Part shown: positions 9,323 to 18,087 of the stretch, piece by piece
Position numbering within the stretch: the stretch's first letter is position 1
Layout of the letters: the number at the start of each line of letters is the position of its first letter
Assembly: GCF_041320595.1 (NCBI RefSeq)
Contig: NZ_CP166625.1
Location: 3,780,001-3,844,000, forward strand
Direction: 5' to 3'
DNA: 64,000 bases
Origin: Pleomorphomonas sp. PLEO
GTDB taxonomy: Bacteria > Pseudomonadota > Alphaproteobacteria > Rhizobiales > Pleomorphomonadaceae
The notes under the pieces: generated by a model
What the model saw: the letters and a program-made list of their open reading frames with translations, nothing else
Told to the model about the DNA's origin: nothing
The model's database searches: none
Translations under genes and position numbers: made by a program

Positions 9323-10696
9323 ATGGTGAATCGCGCCACGATGATCAGTTTCTACCGCGCCTCCGTTGCCGTCATCACGGCCGCGGCAATTGTCGTCTCG
9401 TCTTCAATGCCGTCGTTCGCTGCCGAGCGCGGGCGCGGAATTTCCCTGTTGCGCGACGCCGAAGCGGAGGCCCTGATTGCCGACTACACACGACCACTGT
9501 TGAAAGCAGCTGGTCTCGGCGCGGCCACCGTTCAGGTCAAGCTGGTCAATGACGATACTTTCAACGCATTCGTCGCCGACAGTCGGCATATCTTCGTCAA
9601 TGCCGGTGCCATCATCGATTCCACGACGCCCAATCAACTGATCGGCGTCCTGGCGCACGAGATCGGTCATCTCGCGGCCAATCACCTCGCCCAGCTCCGG
9701 TCCGAAATCCGCAGGATGCAGATCCTGACGGCCATTGCCTTGCTAGGCGGTGTCGCGGCGGGCGTGGCAGGAGGTGGTGGCGCGGCGGCCGGCGCGGTCG
9801 CTACCGGTGGCATGCAGTTCGGCCAGCGTGGTCTGCTGATGTATGCCCGCGAAAACGAAACGACCGCCGACCAGCTGGCGCTGAAGTATCTCGACCAGAC
9901 GGGCCAGTCCGCCAAGGGCATGCTGGAGACATTCCAGCGTTTCGCCGGGCAACAGATGTTCATGTCCGCGCATGTCGACCCATACGTTCAAACTCACCCC
10001 ATGGCCGCCGACCGTATCGCTATGATCGACGAACTGGCCCACAAGTCAAAATTCTTCGACAAGCCCGACGACCCGTCGCTCAAAGAGCGTCATGACCTCG
10101 TCCGCGCCAAGTTCGCGGCCTTCACCCGCAATGGCCAGAGCGTGCTGCGGCTCTACCCGCCATCCGACACCAGCCTTGCGGCCGATTATGCCCGCGCCAT
10201 CGTCGCCTATCGCTTTTCCGATCCGAAATCCGCCTTGGCCCGTATGGACGCTTTGATCAAGCGCTCGCCGAACAATCCCTATTTCTGGGAACTCAAAGGG
10301 CAGATCCTGCTGGAAACCGGAAATCCAAGGGATGCGTTGCCTCCCCTCCGGAAAGCAGTCGCACTGGCACCGAGCGCGGGCCTTATCCGTGTTTTGCTTG
10401 GGCAGGCGCTGGTGGGTACCGGCGATGCAAAGCTGACCGACGAGGCCATCGCCGCCCTCACCAAAGGGATCGGCGACGATCCTGACCAGCCGGTCGGTTA
10501 TCGCCAGCTCGCCATCGCCTATGCTCGCAAAAATAATATCCCCTTGGCCGACCTCGCATCGGCACAGGGCAGCTTTGCCTCCGGCGACATCGATACCGCC
10601 AAGAAATACGCCATTCGCGCCCAGGAAAGCCTCAAGGCAGGTTCGCCGGCTTGGCTGCGCGCCGACGACATCATCACCTACAAGAGACCGAATTGA
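9323..10696 (+). CDS. M48 family metalloprotease with C-terminal TPR region (BepA-like)
   Basis: A 457-residue exported zinc protease. A signal peptide covers about residues 8-34 and ends SFAAE. The M48 domain carries HEIGH (H112, E113, H116), with E179 in ETTAD as third zinc ligand. A Gly/Ala-rich hydrophobic segment lies between them (about 133-165). The C-terminal half (about 245-430) consists of helical pairs with TPR-like spacing. This architecture is that of BepA/YfgC, which degrades misassembled outer-membrane proteins in the periplasm. The frame is open far upstream into the divergent gene; the ATG at MVNRATMIS is the first that gives a normal signal peptide. It stands 35 bp before a DsbA-like gene. 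Confidence 0.9.
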   Translation: MVNRATMISFYRASVAVITAAAIVVSSSMPSFAAERGRGISLLRDAEAEALIADYTRPLLKAAGLGAATVQVKLVNDDTFNAFVADSRHIFVNAGAIIDSTTPNQLIGVLAHEIGHLAANHLAQLRSEIRRMQILTAIALLGGVAAGVAGGGGAAAGAVATGGMQFGQRGLLMYARENETTADQLALKYLDQTGQSAKGMLETFQRFAGQQMFMSAHVDPYVQTHPMAADRIAMIDELAHKSKFFDKPDDPSLKERHDLVRAKFAAFTRNGQSVLRLYPPSDTSLAADYARAIVAYRFSDPKSALARMDALIKRSPNNPYFWELKGQILLETGNPRDALPPLRKAVALAPSAGLIRVLLGQALVGTGDAKLTDEAIAALTKGIGDDPDQPVGYRQLAIAYARKNNIPLADLASAQGSFASGDIDTAKKYAIRAQESLKAGSPAWLRADDIITYKRPN

Positions 10697-10731
10697 CCCG
10701 ACATCTCCCGACAGGGACAAGGAGCAGCCGC

Positions 10732-11496
10732 ATGTTTGCCCATTGCCGAAAATTCCTGATGGCGACGCTTGTCGCCGCGACGCTCCTGCCATCCACCGCC
10801 TACGCCGAGGATTTCACCGCCAGCCAGAAGGCGGCGATCGGCGATGTCGTCAAGGCATACCTGATGGACCATCCGGAGGTGATTGCCGACGCGTTGCAAG
10901 CGCTCGACGCCCGCAACAAGATGGCCGAGGAGCAGGGACGGACCGATGCCATCCAGGCGAACCGAGAGGCCATCTTCTCCTCGCCCTACCAGGCAGTCCT
11001 CGGAGATCCCAACGCCAAGATCGCGCTGGTCGAGTTCTTCGACTACAACTGCGGCTATTGCAAAAAAGCCCTTTCCGATACCCGCGCCATTCTCGACAAG
11101 GAGAAAGACGTCAAGATCATCCTCAAGGAGTTTCCCATCCTGAGCGAAGGATCCGTCGAGGCGGCAAAGGTAGCAGCCGCCGTTAATATCCTTGACCCCA
11201 AGGCCTATGAGGCTTTCCACTTCGACTTGCTGGGCTCCCGTGGCCAAGCCGATGGCGACCGTGCCCTCGCGGCGGCGGCCAAGGCCGGCCTCGACGAGGC
11301 AAAGGTGAAGGAAACCGCTGCCAAGCCGGAAGTGGCAGCGGCGATCAGCCAATCCTACGACCTTGCACACAAGCTCAATATCAACGGCACGCCCGCCTAT
11401 ATCATCGGTGATGAACTGGTTTATGGAGCCGTCGGCTTTTCCGAACTCAATAGCAAGATTGAGGCGATGCGCGCTTGCGGCAAGACGACCTGCTGA
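10732..11496 (+). CDS. DsbA-family thiol:disulfide oxidoreductase
   Basis: A 254-residue periplasmic protein. The signal peptide ends in AYAED (about residue 25). An N-terminal helical segment is followed by a thioredoxin fold in which the active site is CGYC (C107, C110), and the cis-proline loop is GTPAY. This resembles the DsbA/ScsC/Com1 type found in alphaproteobacteria with an extra N-terminal helical domain, which may oligomerise. It would form or isomerise disulfides in exported proteins. ACAAGGAG lies about 8 bp before the chosen ATG. It probably shares a transcript with the upstream protease, a reasonable pairing of envelope quality-control functions. Confidence 0.9.
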   Translation: MFAHCRKFLMATLVAATLLPSTAYAEDFTASQKAAIGDVVKAYLMDHPEVIADALQALDARNKMAEEQGRTDAIQANREAIFSSPYQAVLGDPNAKIALVEFFDYNCGYCKKALSDTRAILDKEKDVKIILKEFPILSEGSVEAAKVAAAVNILDPKAYEAFHFDLLGSRGQADGDRALAAAAKAGLDEAKVKETAAKPEVAAAISQSYDLAHKLNINGTPAYIIGDELVYGAVGFSELNSKIEAMRACGKTTC

Positions 11497-11593
11497 TCGT
11501 TGGTCGGAACCGCGAACAAGATGGGTTCCCACGGACGGGGATGAATTGGCGCGGCCTCTTTTTTTCGGCGCGGCATATGCCTATAAGGAAGCC

Positions 11594-11635
11594 GGTCGCT
11601 GCCCTGTAAGGGTTGCGGCAGCTTCTGCACCGACC
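11594..11635 (+). promoter_or_regulatory. Nested hairpin in the aroQ leader
   Basis: GGTCG at 11594-11598 pairs with CGACC at 11631-11635, and inside it GCTGCC at 11598-11603 pairs with GGCAGC at 11617-11622. It ends about 18 nt before the TTG start of aroQ, next to the ribosome binding site. A translational role is possible but unproven. Confidence 0.3.
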
Positions 11636-11653
11636 TGAAAGGGAACCGACCGA

Positions 11654-12097
11654 TTGCCCATTGAAGTGTTCATCCTCAACGGACCGAACCTCAATCTTCT
11701 CGGAACACGAGAACCGGGCATCTACGGATCGCTCACTCTTGCCGATATCGAGGCGAACTGCCGCGAAAAGGCCGATGCACTGGGATTTTCAGCCGTCGAG
11801 TTCCGCCAATCCAACCATGAAGGCGTACTCGTAGACTGGATCCAGGAGGCCGGGCGGCGCGGAGCCGGCGTGGTGATGAACCCCGGCGCCTATACCCACA
11901 CGTCGATCGCCCTCCACGACGCGATCAAGGGAACCGGTGTTCCCGTGATCGAAGTCCATATTTCAAACGTCCATGCCCGCGAGAGTTTTCGGCATCGGTC
12001 CTTCGTGTCGCCCGTGGCGGCCGGAGTGATCGTCGGCCTTGGCCCCCTCGGCTACACACTCGCGCTCGAAGCCCTCGCCGGTCTCCTGAAAGGGTGA
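11654..12097 (+). CDS. aroQ: 3-dehydroquinate dehydratase, type II
   Basis: A 147-residue cytosolic enzyme that dehydrates 3-dehydroquinate to 3-dehydroshikimate, the third step of the shikimate pathway. Length and motifs match type II enzymes, which are dodecamers: [14 protein letters not shown] at the N-terminus with catalytic Tyr24, NPGAYTHTS, the catalytic His in VIEVHISN, and the flexible-loop Arg in FRHRSF. The start codon is TTG; GAAAGGGA upstream supports it and no ATG lies near. It is followed 26 bp later by accB, an arrangement common in rhizobia. Confidence 0.95.
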   Translation: MPIEVFILNGPNLNLLGTREPGIYGSLTLADIEANCREKADALGFSAVEFRQSNHEGVLVDWIQEAGRRGAGVVMNPGAYTHTSIALHDAIKGTGVPVIEVHISNVHARESFRHRSFVSPVAAGVIVGLGPLGYTLALEALAGLLKG

Positions 12098-12123
12098 CCG
12101 CCGTCCCAATCCGGTGAGAACCG

Positions 12124-12591
12124 ATGCCCCAGACCTTTGACTACGAACTGATCCGCCAGCTTGCCAACATCCTCGACGAGACCAATCTCACCGAGATCGA
12201 GGTAGAGCAGGAAAAGCTGAAGATCCGCGTGGCTCGGACGGCGGCGCCGGTAACCATTACCCAAGGTGGTGGCTGGGCCGCGCCGGCAATGGCCGCGCCC
12301 GCCCCCATAGTGGCGCCTGTCGCCGAAACGGCCAAGTCTGTCGATCCGGCGGTGAATCCTGGTGCCGTGCCCTCCCCCATGGTCGGGACCGTCTATCTGG
12401 CGCCGGAGCCTGGCTCTCGCTCATTTGTCGAAGTGGGCGATATGGTCAAAGAAGGCCAGACGGTGATGATCATCGAGGCCATGAAGCACCTCAACCACAT
12501 TCCGGCCCCTCGCGCCGGTCGTGTTACCGCGGTGCTCGTCGAGAACGGCCAGCCGGTCGAATTCGGCGAACCGCTGCTGATCATCGAGTGA
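12124..12591 (+). CDS. accB: Biotin carboxyl carrier protein of acetyl-CoA carboxylase
   Basis: A 155-residue carrier that shuttles CO2 on biotin between biotin carboxylase and carboxyltransferase in the first step of fatty-acid synthesis. An N-terminal helix segment (about 1-38), an Ala/Pro-rich linker (about 39-80) and a biotinyl domain (about 81-155) are present. The biotinylated lysine is K121 in EAMKHLN; most homologues have EAMKxMN, so the Met two residues after the lysine is Leu here. BirA, encoded at 24.7 kb, should attach biotin. The stop codon lies 8 bp before the accC ATG, so the two are co-transcribed. Confidence 0.96.
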   Translation: MPQTFDYELIRQLANILDETNLTEIEVEQEKLKIRVARTAAPVTITQGGGWAAPAMAAPAPIVAPVAETAKSVDPAVNPGAVPSPMVGTVYLAPEPGSRSFVEVGDMVKEGQTVMIIEAMKHLNHIPAPRAGRVTAVLVENGQPVEFGEPLLIIE

Positions 12592-12599
12592 CCAGCCCC

Positions 12600-13952
12600 A
12601 TGTTCGAAAAGATCCTCATCGCCAACCGCGGCGAAATCGCCCTTCGGGTGCTGCGCGCCTGCAAGGAGCTTGGCATCGGTACCGTTGCCGTCCATTCGAC
12701 GGCGGACGCCAACGCCATGCATGTCCGCCTCGCCGACGAGAGCGTGTGCATTGGTCCGGCACCGGTGCGCGACAGCTACCTCAATATTCCCAACATCGTC
12801 GCCGCCTGTGAAATCACTGGCGCCGAAGCAGTGCATCCGGGCTATGGCTTCCTCAGCGAGAATGCCCGCTTCGCCGACATTCTAGCCGCCCATAACATCA
12901 CCTTCATCGGGCCGTCTGCCGACCATATCCGTATCATGGGCGACAAGATCGAGGCCAAGGCGACCGCCAGGCGACTTGGTATTCCTGTGGTGCCCGGCTC
13001 GGACGGCGCTGTGGAATCCGAGGAAGACGCGCTCAAGGTTGCCGCCGAAGTCGGTTATCCGGTGCTGGTCAAGGCGTCGGCGGGTGGCGGCGGCCGTGGC
13101 ATGCGCGTTGCCATGAACGAGGCGGAGTTGCCGTCCGCCATGTCGGCCGCCAAGACGGAAGCGAAGAACGCCTTCGGTGACGACGCCGTCTATATTGAGA
13201 AATATCTCCTGAAGCCGCGCCACATCGAGTTGCAGGTGCTCGGCGACGGCCAGGGCAACGCCGTACATCTCGGCGAACGAGACTGTTCCCTTCAGCGTCG
13301 CCATCAGAAGGTCATGGAAGAGGCCCGCTCGCCGGCCCTCAATGATGACGAGCGTGCCAGGATCGGCAAGATCGTCGCCAACGCCATGGCGGAACTCAAT
13401 TATTCGGGCGCCGGCACCATCGAGTTCCTCTATGAGAACGGCGAGTTCTATTTCATTGAGATGAACACCCGTTTGCAGGTCGAGCACCCGGTCACCGAGA
13501 TGATCACCGGCATCGACCTCGTCAACGAGCAGATCAAGGTGGCTTCCGGTCAGGCACTGAGCTTCCGCCAGTCGGACGTTCACTTCAACGGCCATGCCAT
13601 CGAGTGCCGCATCAACGCCGAGAACGCCGCCACCTTCGCGCCATCGCCCGGCAAGATCACGTATTGGCATCCGCCGGGAGGCCTGGGGGTCCGCGTCGAT
13701 AGCGGTGTCTATCAGGGCTATACGATCCCGCCCTACTACGACAGCATGATCGGCAAGCTGATCGTTCATGGCCGAAACCGCGTCGAGTGCCTGATGCGCC
13801 TGCGCCGGTGCCTGGACGAGTTCGTGGTCGACGGTATCGACTCGACGATACCGCTCTTCAACAACATGCTGAAGAACGCCGATATCATCGACGGCGCCTA
13901 TGACATCCACTGGTTGGAGAAGTGGCTCGCCACCAAGCCTTTCGAAGCTTGA
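12600..13952 (+). CDS. accC: Biotin carboxylase subunit of acetyl-CoA carboxylase
   Basis: A 450-residue ATP-grasp enzyme that carboxylates biotin on AccB using ATP and bicarbonate. The N-terminal ILIANRGEIALR motif, the glycine-rich ATP lid GGGGRGMRV, KPRHIELQVLGD, the HLGERDCSLQRRHQK segment and the catalytic EMNTRLQVEHPVTE are all present. Length equals the family norm. A GTG at 12588 would make a 4-bp overlap with accB, but the ATG giving MFEKILIANRGE matches family N-termini. A strong hairpin terminator follows at 13982. The aat gene that often comes next in rhizobia is not here. Confidence 0.97.
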   Translation: MFEKILIANRGEIALRVLRACKELGIGTVAVHSTADANAMHVRLADESVCIGPAPVRDSYLNIPNIVAACEITGAEAVHPGYGFLSENARFADILAAHNITFIGPSADHIRIMGDKIEAKATARRLGIPVVPGSDGAVESEEDALKVAAEVGYPVLVKASAGGGGRGMRVAMNEAELPSAMSAAKTEAKNAFGDDAVYIEKYLLKPRHIELQVLGDGQGNAVHLGERDCSLQRRHQKVMEEARSPALNDDERARIGKIVANAMAELNYSGAGTIEFLYENGEFYFIEMNTRLQVEHPVTEMITGIDLVNEQIKVASGQALSFRQSDVHFNGHAIECRINAENAATFAPSPGKITYWHPPGGLGVRVDSGVYQGYTIPPYYDSMIGKLIVHGRNRVECLMRLRRCLDEFVVDGIDSTIPLFNNMLKNADIIDGAYDIHWLEKWLATKPFEA

Positions 13953-13981
13953 CCTGAACAAGCAAGAGCTGACTTATAAAG

Positions 13982-14012
13982 ACGCCGCCCTAACGGGCGG
14001 CGTTGCCGTTTT
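13982..14012 (+). terminator. Rho-independent terminator after accC
   Basis: ACGCCGCCC at 13982-13990 pairs perfectly with GGGCGGCGT at 13995-14003 around a TAAC tetraloop, with TTGCCGTTTT after it. It lies between the convergent accC and pncB genes and could serve both. Confidence 0.8.
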
Positions 14013-14023
14013 CGGCCTGGAGA

Positions 14024-15328
14024 TCAAACGAGCACTGGCCGCTTAATACGCCCCGCCTCGCCGAAGACTCGCAGATAGCGGGCGATCTCGGCCGGATCGC
14101 CGGTCGCTTTCTCCGGGTTGTCGGAGAGTTTCACCGCTGGCCGGCCGGCCACCTGCGTCACCTTGCAAACCAGCGATATCGCGTCGAAGTCGTCGGTGGG
14201 CTGCGGTGCGCAATCATGGAAATCATTGGTGAGGTTAGTTCCCCAGCCGAAGCTCATATGCACCCGGCCGCGGAAGTGCGTGTAGACACGCTCGATCTCC
14301 TCGACATCGAGGCCATCGGAGAAGACGATCAGCTTGTCACGCGGGTCCTGTCCCTTGGACTTCCACCAGGCAATGATCTCCTCGCCGCCGTCCACCGGAT
14401 CGGCACTATCGGGGCGGAAGCCCTTCCAGTCGGCAACCCAGTCCGGCGCGTCTCGCAGGAATGAGGCGGTTCCGAAGGCGTCCGGTAGAACGACCAGCAG
14501 GTTGCCGTCGTAGAGTTCCTGCCAGTCGCACAGAACGCGATAGGGTGCGCGGCGCATTTCGTCTTCGGTATTGGCGAGCGCGGCCATGGCCATTGGCAAT
14601 TCGTGGGCGTTGGTGCCGATGGCTTCAAGATCGCTCTTCATGGCCATCAGCACGTTGGAGGTACCGATGAACGCAGAACCCAGCCCTTCCTTCAATGCGT
14701 TGACGCACCAATCTTGCCAGAGGTGCGAGTGGCGGCGGCGGGTCCCGAAGTCGGCAATCTTAATGTCGGGAAAGGTGCGCAGCCGCTCAACCTTGCTCCA
14801 CAGCTTGGCCTTGGCACGAGCATAGAGCACGTCGAGCTCGAAACGGCGCATGGTCTTCATCACGGAGCGCGAACGCAACTCGTTGATGATGGCCAAGGCG
14901 GGAATTTCCCACATGGTCGTGTGCGTCCACGGCCCGTGAAACTCAAGTTGATACTGGCCGTCAGCCTTGCTGAGCCTATAGGGTGGGAGTTGGAAATCGC
15001 GCAGGAAGTCGAGATACTCGGGCGCAAAGATCTGTCGCTTACCGTAGAACGTATTACCGGCGAGCCAGATCCACTCTTTCTTGCCAAGCTTCAACGACCG
15101 AGCATAATCAAGTTGGGCTCTGAGTTCACCCTCGTCGATATCATCGGCCAGGCGGATGCTGCTTGTCCGATTTATCAGCGAGAAAGTGACATCGACATCG
15201 CGATAGCGCTTCCATATCAGCTGCTGCATCAGGAACTTGTAGATGTCCGTATCGAGTAGACTGCGGACGATCGGGTCGAGCTTCCAGTTATGGTCGTGAA
15301 CCCGTTTAGCGATATCGGTGGTGCTCAT
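14024..15328 (-). CDS. pncB: Nicotinate phosphoribosyltransferase
   Basis: A 434-residue enzyme that joins nicotinate to phosphoribosyl pyrophosphate, with ATP hydrolysis, to give nicotinate mononucleotide in NAD salvage. [13 protein letters not shown] near the N-terminus, the FGTRRRHS loop (whose His, about residue 200, is transiently phosphorylated in the family), IGTSNVLMA and VFSDGLD identify it. I start at MSTTDIAK; a further 65 in-frame codons upstream do not look like the family, and 434 residues is the usual rhizobial length. It converges with accC across a terminator. The upstream terC gene is separated by its own terminator. Confidence 0.95.
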   Translation of the reverse strand: MSTTDIAKRVHDHNWKLDPIVRSLLDTDIYKFLMQQLIWKRYRDVDVTFSLINRTSSIRLADDIDEGELRAQLDYARSLKLGKKEWIWLAGNTFYGKRQIFAPEYLDFLRDFQLPPYRLSKADGQYQLEFHGPWTHTTMWEIPALAIINELRSRSVMKTMRRFELDVLYARAKAKLWSKVERLRTFPDIKIADFGTRRRHSHLWQDWCVNALKEGLGSAFIGTSNVLMAMKSDLEAIGTNAHELPMAMAALANTEDEMRRAPYRVLCDWQELYDGNLLVVLPDAFGTASFLRDAPDWVADWKGFRPDSADPVDGGEEIIAWWKSKGQDPRDKLIVFSDGLDVEEIERVYTHFRGRVHMSFGWGTNLTNDFHDCAPQPTDDFDAISLVCKVTQVAGRPAVKLSDNPEKATGDPAEIARYLRVFGEAGRIKRPVLV

Positions 15329-15499
15329 CGGTCCCAGTACCCGTGATGAAGCGAGGCGACCCATGAACGTCGAAAAACGCCGACGAGGCGCCACCTGACA
15401 GAGGGGTAGCCTGAAACGATCTAGATCCCAAGCGAAATCCGTACAAACACCATGTGCGAATGTCACAATTTCGGGACCATCTCTTATGATTTCACACGA

Positions 15500-15529
15500 C
15501 AAAAGGGCGGAGGATTCCTCCACCGCCCA
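15500..15529 (-). terminator. Rho-independent terminator after the TerC gene
   Basis: On the minus strand GGGCGGTGGAGG pairs with CCTCCGCCC (one bulge, short AAT loop) and is followed by TTTTG. It sits 44 bp past the stop of the terC-type gene and upstream of pncB. Confidence 0.65.
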
Positions 15530-15572
15530 CTTGGACCAAAAAAGGCTTTTGATCGTTCAGCCGAGTTTGGCG

Positions 15573-16307
15573 TCAAGCCTTGGCCTTGCGACGCCTGCGA
15601 CTCGCCAGGATGTTGACCATCTCGACACCAGCCGAAAAGGCCATGGCAAAGTAGATGTAGGCACGCGGCACGTGGAACCCGACGCCATCTGCCACCAGCG
15701 AAACACCGATCAACAGCAAAAATGACAGCGCCAGCATCTTGGTGGTGGGATGGTTGTGAATGAACTTTGAGATCGGCTCGGACGCAATGAACATGATGAT
15801 CATGGCGATGACGACGGCGACGATCATCACCGGCACGTGCTCGGCCATGCCGATCGCCGTGATGATGCTATCGATCGAGAAGACGATATCGATGGCGATG
15901 ATTTGGGCGACCGTCGCGCCAAAGGCAGCGTGCACGACGTTGCCGCTGGCGTCTTCCTCGCCCTCTATGCCAGCGTGGATTTCGTGCGTTGCCTTGTAGA
16001 GCAAGAACAAGCCGCCAGCGAGCAGGATCAGGTCTCGCCAGGAGAAGCCATGTCCGAATAAAGAGAACACCGGCGCCGTAAGGCCGATCAACCACGACAG
16101 GGTAATCAGCAGCAGGATACGAAAGACCAGTGCCATGGAAAGGCCGAGTGCGCGGGCCTTGCGTGCGGCGTCGGTCGGCAGACGGCTGGTGAGCACCGAA
16201 ATGAAGACGAGATTATCGATGCCAAGGACGATCTCCATCACCGTCAAGGTGAGAAGACTTGCCCAGGCGTTGGCATTAAAAAGAAGATCGAGCATGGAAG
16301 CGGTCAT
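15573..16307 (-). CDS. TerC-family integral membrane protein
   Basis: A 244-residue membrane protein with about seven hydrophobic segments. Conserved acidic motifs within the membrane are present: MEIVLGIDNLVF near the N-terminus and IIAIDIVFSIDSI in the middle. These Asp-containing repeats define the TerC/Alx/YkoY group, linked in other bacteria to tellurite resistance, manganese export and metalation of exported proteins. No tellurium-resistance partners lie nearby, so a general metal-ion transport role, perhaps for manganese, is more likely (inference). The C-terminus is a basic tail (SRRRRKAKA). A start four residues later is equally possible. Confidence 0.88.
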   Translation of the reverse strand: MTASMLDLLFNANAWASLLTLTVMEIVLGIDNLVFISVLTSRLPTDAARKARALGLSMALVFRILLLITLSWLIGLTAPVFSLFGHGFSWRDLILLAGGLFLLYKATHEIHAGIEGEEDASGNVVHAAFGATVAQIIAIDIVFSIDSIITAIGMAEHVPVMIVAVVIAMIIMFIASEPISKFIHNHPTTKMLALSFLLLIGVSLVADGVGFHVPRAYIYFAMAFSAGVEMVNILASRRRRKAKA

Positions 16308-16369
16308 TCCCCAGATATGGCCGTCAGAACAGGACCTTATCTGGAGAGCGCCGTCAGCTTTTCAAGAAG

Positions 16370-17104
16370 TCAGGCGGCTTTTACACCGAAGAATTTCTCG
16401 ATGAGCTGCTGTATCGCCGCCACGAACGCCAGATAAGTAGTGGAGAGTGCCAAACCGATTTCGACGCCGAGAGGTGGATTGAGCTTCCAGGCGAGCGCCG
16501 CACCGGCAAAAAGGAACCAGGCAAGGGTCACGGCCAGCGTCACCGGCCGCCACTTTTCGACGCGCACCGGGTGTACGAAGGCAATCGGGGCAAACGTCAG
16601 GATCGACAACGCGAGCGTGATGCCGATGACGGCGAACTGATTGAGATCAAAAACGAAATAGAGGAAAACAACGCCATTCCATACTACCGGAAAGCCCCGG
16701 AAGGCGTTGTTTTTCATCTTCATGCGCGTGTCGCCGTAATACATCGCGGATGTGAAGACGATGACGCCGGCAAGCGCCAAGGCTACGGGAATCGATGTGA
16801 ATCCCGCCGTCGCGACGGCAAGTGCCGGAAGAAAGACGTAAGTGACGTAGTCGACCACAAAGTCGAGCGCGGCGCCGGAGAAGGTCGGCAGACGGCTTTC
16901 CACGGAGACCTTGCGGGCGATCGGCCCATCGACGCCATCAACGACGAGCGCCAATCCAAGCCACATGAAGAAGGCTGGCCAGTCGAGATTGTAGGCGGCA
17001 AACGCCGCGAGCATGGCAAGAACGATACCGCTTGCCGTAAAGGCATGCACGGCAAGGGCGATCAACGCATTCTGATGTCTGCCCACAAGCGTCAGTTCCG
17101 TCAT
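16370..17104 (-). CDS. pcs: Phosphatidylcholine synthase
   Basis: A 244-residue inner-membrane enzyme that condenses CDP-diacylglycerol with free choline to phosphatidylcholine, a bacterial route known from rhizobia, Brucella and Legionella. It has about six to eight membrane spans. The CDP-alcohol phosphotransferase signature is seen as DGVDGPIAR, then Gly and two Asp residues in GAALDFVVDYVTY. The start at MTELTLVG is preceded by GAGAGGAA; the 33 codons upstream in frame are charged and unlike the family. Its presence suggests that the membrane contains phosphatidylcholine and that the cell takes up choline. It follows the DUF2182 gene, about 140 bp downstream. Confidence 0.93.
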   Translation of the reverse strand: MTELTLVGRHQNALIALAVHAFTASGIVLAMLAAFAAYNLDWPAFFMWLGLALVVDGVDGPIARKVSVESRLPTFSGAALDFVVDYVTYVFLPALAVATAGFTSIPVALALAGVIVFTSAMYYGDTRMKMKNNAFRGFPVVWNGVVFLYFVFDLNQFAVIGITLALSILTFAPIAFVHPVRVEKWRPVTLAVTLAWFLFAGAALAWKLNPPLGVEIGLALSTTYLAFVAAIQQLIEKFFGVKAA

Positions 17105-17244
17105 TGCGCGCCGTTCCTCTCGTCCGATCCGACGGCCGGGCTGCGAGCCATCATGAACGGACGATACGCGTCGTCCGACGGAGTCCACAAAATCATCGCC
17201 CAAAACCTCACCGATCCTGCCGGATGGTTACATCTGGCGACAAT

Positions 17245-18018
17245 CTACCCGATCACAAGGCCGCTCGCCAAGATGACACCGGCAAGAATGAGCAAAACCC
17301 CGAGGAAATACGTGACTTTTACGCCGCTAACGAGCTTTTCCAGCCCCATTAGCACGCCAAGCAGGGCCATGGCCGTAAGATTCATCAAACCAGCGGCAAA
17401 CATGACCGCCATTATAGCCCAGCAGCAGCCAAGACAGGCGAACCCTTCCTCGACGCCAATCCGAAAAGCCGCCCCTGCCCCATCGTAAATGTCGGCACTG
17501 CGCGGGTTGCGGCAGCGAACAAGGCAGGCCCATTTCAACGGGGTGAACTGGTAAATGCCGGCGGCGATCAGGATAGAGGCCGACAATGCCACGCCGGCGG
17601 GCGCCATGTGCGGGGCCAGCGCGCCGACACGAATGAGCCAGACCTGAACGGCTGTTGCCAACAGAGAAATCACCAGCCAGACCGTCGTGTAGCCAGTGAT
17701 CAGCGCAACGGCGCCAATCCCCACGTTATCGGCATAAGCGCGAAAGGTGGGAGCCGCCGTTGGCAGCATCATGGCGAACACCATGGCCACCCACATGGCG
17801 AACATCAGCATGACGCCACCAAAGCTGAGGTTCTCCCCCATTGCCGGCATAAGCGCCTTGGACATCTCACCGTCTAAAACGGCGACGGCCAGCCATAGCC
17901 AGCCGAGCGCGGCCATCACAACGACGGCGGCGACCGTCAAGCGACGGGGATGGTTGCCTAGGACTGCGACGAAGCGATGTGGCAAAGCACGATTCCGAGT
18001 AAAGGAACCTTCGGCCAT
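17245..18018 (-). CDS. DUF2182 family integral membrane protein (predicted metal-binding)
   Basis: A 257-residue protein with six or seven hydrophobic segments. The motifs of DUF2182 are present: MWVAMVFAMMLPTAAP, then YQFTPLKWACLVRCRNP, then GFACLGCCWAIMAVMFAAGLMN. The conserved Cys and Met residues inside these motifs are why the family is described as metal-binding, possibly for copper; its function is not established. It is often paired with a DUF1326 gene, but none is beside it here. The frame opens at 18066, but those first codons run through a terminator hairpin at 18026-18050, so I use the ATG at 18018 (MAEGSFTRN). Confidence 0.82.
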   Translation of the reverse strand: MAEGSFTRNRALPHRFVAVLGNHPRRLTVAAVVVMAALGWLWLAVAVLDGEMSKALMPAMGENLSFGGVMLMFAMWVAMVFAMMLPTAAPTFRAYADNVGIGAVALITGYTTVWLVISLLATAVQVWLIRVGALAPHMAPAGVALSASILIAAGIYQFTPLKWACLVRCRNPRSADIYDGAGAAFRIGVEEGFACLGCCWAIMAVMFAAGLMNLTAMALLGVLMGLEKLVSGVKVTYFLGVLLILAGVILASGLVIG

Positions 18019-18025
18019 ATGCGAA

Positions 18026-18056
18026 AGCCCCGTCCAACGTGGACGGGGCTCTCTTT
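18026..18056 (-). terminator. Strong hairpin terminator after the OmpA-type gene
   Basis: AGCCCCGTCC at 18026-18035 pairs perfectly with GGACGGGGCT at 18041-18050 around a 5-nt loop. It lies 32 bp downstream of the OmpA-type stop codon. T-rich flanks occur on both sides (TCTCTTTT on plus, CTTTC on minus), so it may act in both directions. It overlaps the longest possible reading frame of the DUF2182 gene, arguing against that upstream start. Confidence 0.7.
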
Positions 18057-18087
18057 TAGCGGACAAAGACGCGGCGGGGCAATTGCC

